Positions 35,276-35,560 of a stretch of 35,560 bases of DNA are shown one piece after another. Numbering within the stretch: the stretch's first letter is position 1; each line of letters begins with the position of its first letter. Source of the stretch: an uncultured Selenomonadaceae bacterium. Lineage in GTDB: Bacteria; Bacillota; Negativicutes; Selenomonadales; Selenomonadaceae. The stretch spans positions 1 to 35,560 of the forward strand of contig CAJOHN010000016.1 in the NCBI GenBank assembly GCA_905234235.1, written 5' to 3'. The translations under genes were made by a program, and so were the position numbers. The notes beneath the pieces were generated by a model, which searched no databases, had not been told where the DNA came from, and saw nothing but the letters and a program-made list of their open reading frames with translations.

Positions 35276-35560
35276 ATGAGCGTTAAAGAATTTGTTAAGC
35301 AATGGGCAAACATCAGCGGCGAACGCGCCAATTATCAAAAGTTTTGGCTAACGTTGATCCGCGACGTTTTCAATATCGACAAGCCCGAAAATTTTATCCA
35401 GTTTGAAGTTCCGATTCCGCACGGGTTTATTGACGTTTATTTTCCCGACTCAAATATTATCGTCGAACAGAAAAATTCTTCCGTGAATCTCGACGCAACG
35501 ACTTTTGCACAAGCCAAACGTTACAACGACGCGCTTGAATATTCGCGCAGGGCTCGCTAC
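35276..35560 (+). CDS. MmeI-like type II restriction-modification enzyme, N-terminus only
   Basis: Only the first 95 residues lie in the window. They contain FEVPIPHGFIDVYFPDSN followed by IIVEQKNSSVNLD, that is a D53 ... E64-x-K66 nuclease site, and FAQAKRYNDALEYSRR-RY. This matches the amino-terminal endonuclease part of single-chain MmeI/type IIL enzymes, which carry nuclease, methyltransferase and recognition domains in one polypeptide. It begins five bases after recX with only a weak ribosome site (GTGAG). The methylase motifs needed to settle the family would be downstream. Confidence 0.72.
   Translation, partial: MSVKEFVKQWANISGERANYQKFWLTLIRDVFNIDKPENFIQFEVPIPHGFIDVYFPDSNIIVEQKNSSVNLDATTFAQAKRYNDALEYSRRARY

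Overview
The window reads as a chromosomal segment of an anaerobic, outer-membrane-bearing Firmicute, most likely a Negativicute (Selenomonas-like). Firmicute traits are strong GGAG-type ribosome sites, frequent TTG starts, the rpsF-ssb-rpsR operon, and SpoIID and 3D-domain cell-wall proteins. The Gram-negative-type envelope is suggested by an RND tripartite pump and several exported proteins. Anaerobic metabolism is indicated by pyruvate:ferredoxin oxidoreductase. The taxon is an inference from gene content; no rRNA or tRNA gene is present, and I see no CRISPR array or transposase. Coding density is very high and no gene-free stretch exceeds 300 bases.

Region 1-12010 is transcribed leftward and is almost gap-free. 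In order of transcription it carries tsaE, tsaB and rimI (t6A tRNA modification and S18 acetylation), an exported LPP20-like protein, a CHASE2 adenylate cyclase, an MBL-fold hydrolase, a GAF-GGDEF diguanylate cyclase, an EamA transporter, a divergent ftsZ, tcdA (the step after t6A), and nifJ from its own promoter, cut by the window edge.

Region 12045-21655 is rightward: an unidentified protein, an FAD oxidoreductase, a polytopic membrane protein, a SpoIID-domain protein, queA, tgt, yajC, 5-formyl-THF cyclo-ligase and a VanX-like dipeptidase. They are chained by short gaps or overlaps up to a terminator that overlaps the next promoter. A 3D-domain wall protein follows, behind a GC-rich leader with several possible hairpins.

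Region 21660-26850 is leftward: two small membrane proteins (one PilO-like), the rpsF-ssb-rpsR operon with a probable S6:S18 leader, and a folate operon (folP, folB, a folK-DHFR fusion) ending in ung and a small membrane protein. A divergent promoter pair separates this from a rightward RND efflux operon (26938-31425).

Region 31430-33720 is AT-richer and looks like an accessory insert: an XRE regulator, a protein with a PH-like C-terminal domain, a zinc ribbon and a tiny gene with an in-frame amber codon. recA and recX follow, then the beginning of an MmeI-like restriction-modification gene.

The most unusual global signal is the 10-mer ATCTGCGCGG (or its complement). I found 17 exact copies by eye, in both orientations, against about 0.07 expected for a random 10-mer. 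It is dispersed in genes and once inside the recA promoter, resembling an uptake-type or HIP1-type genome word.
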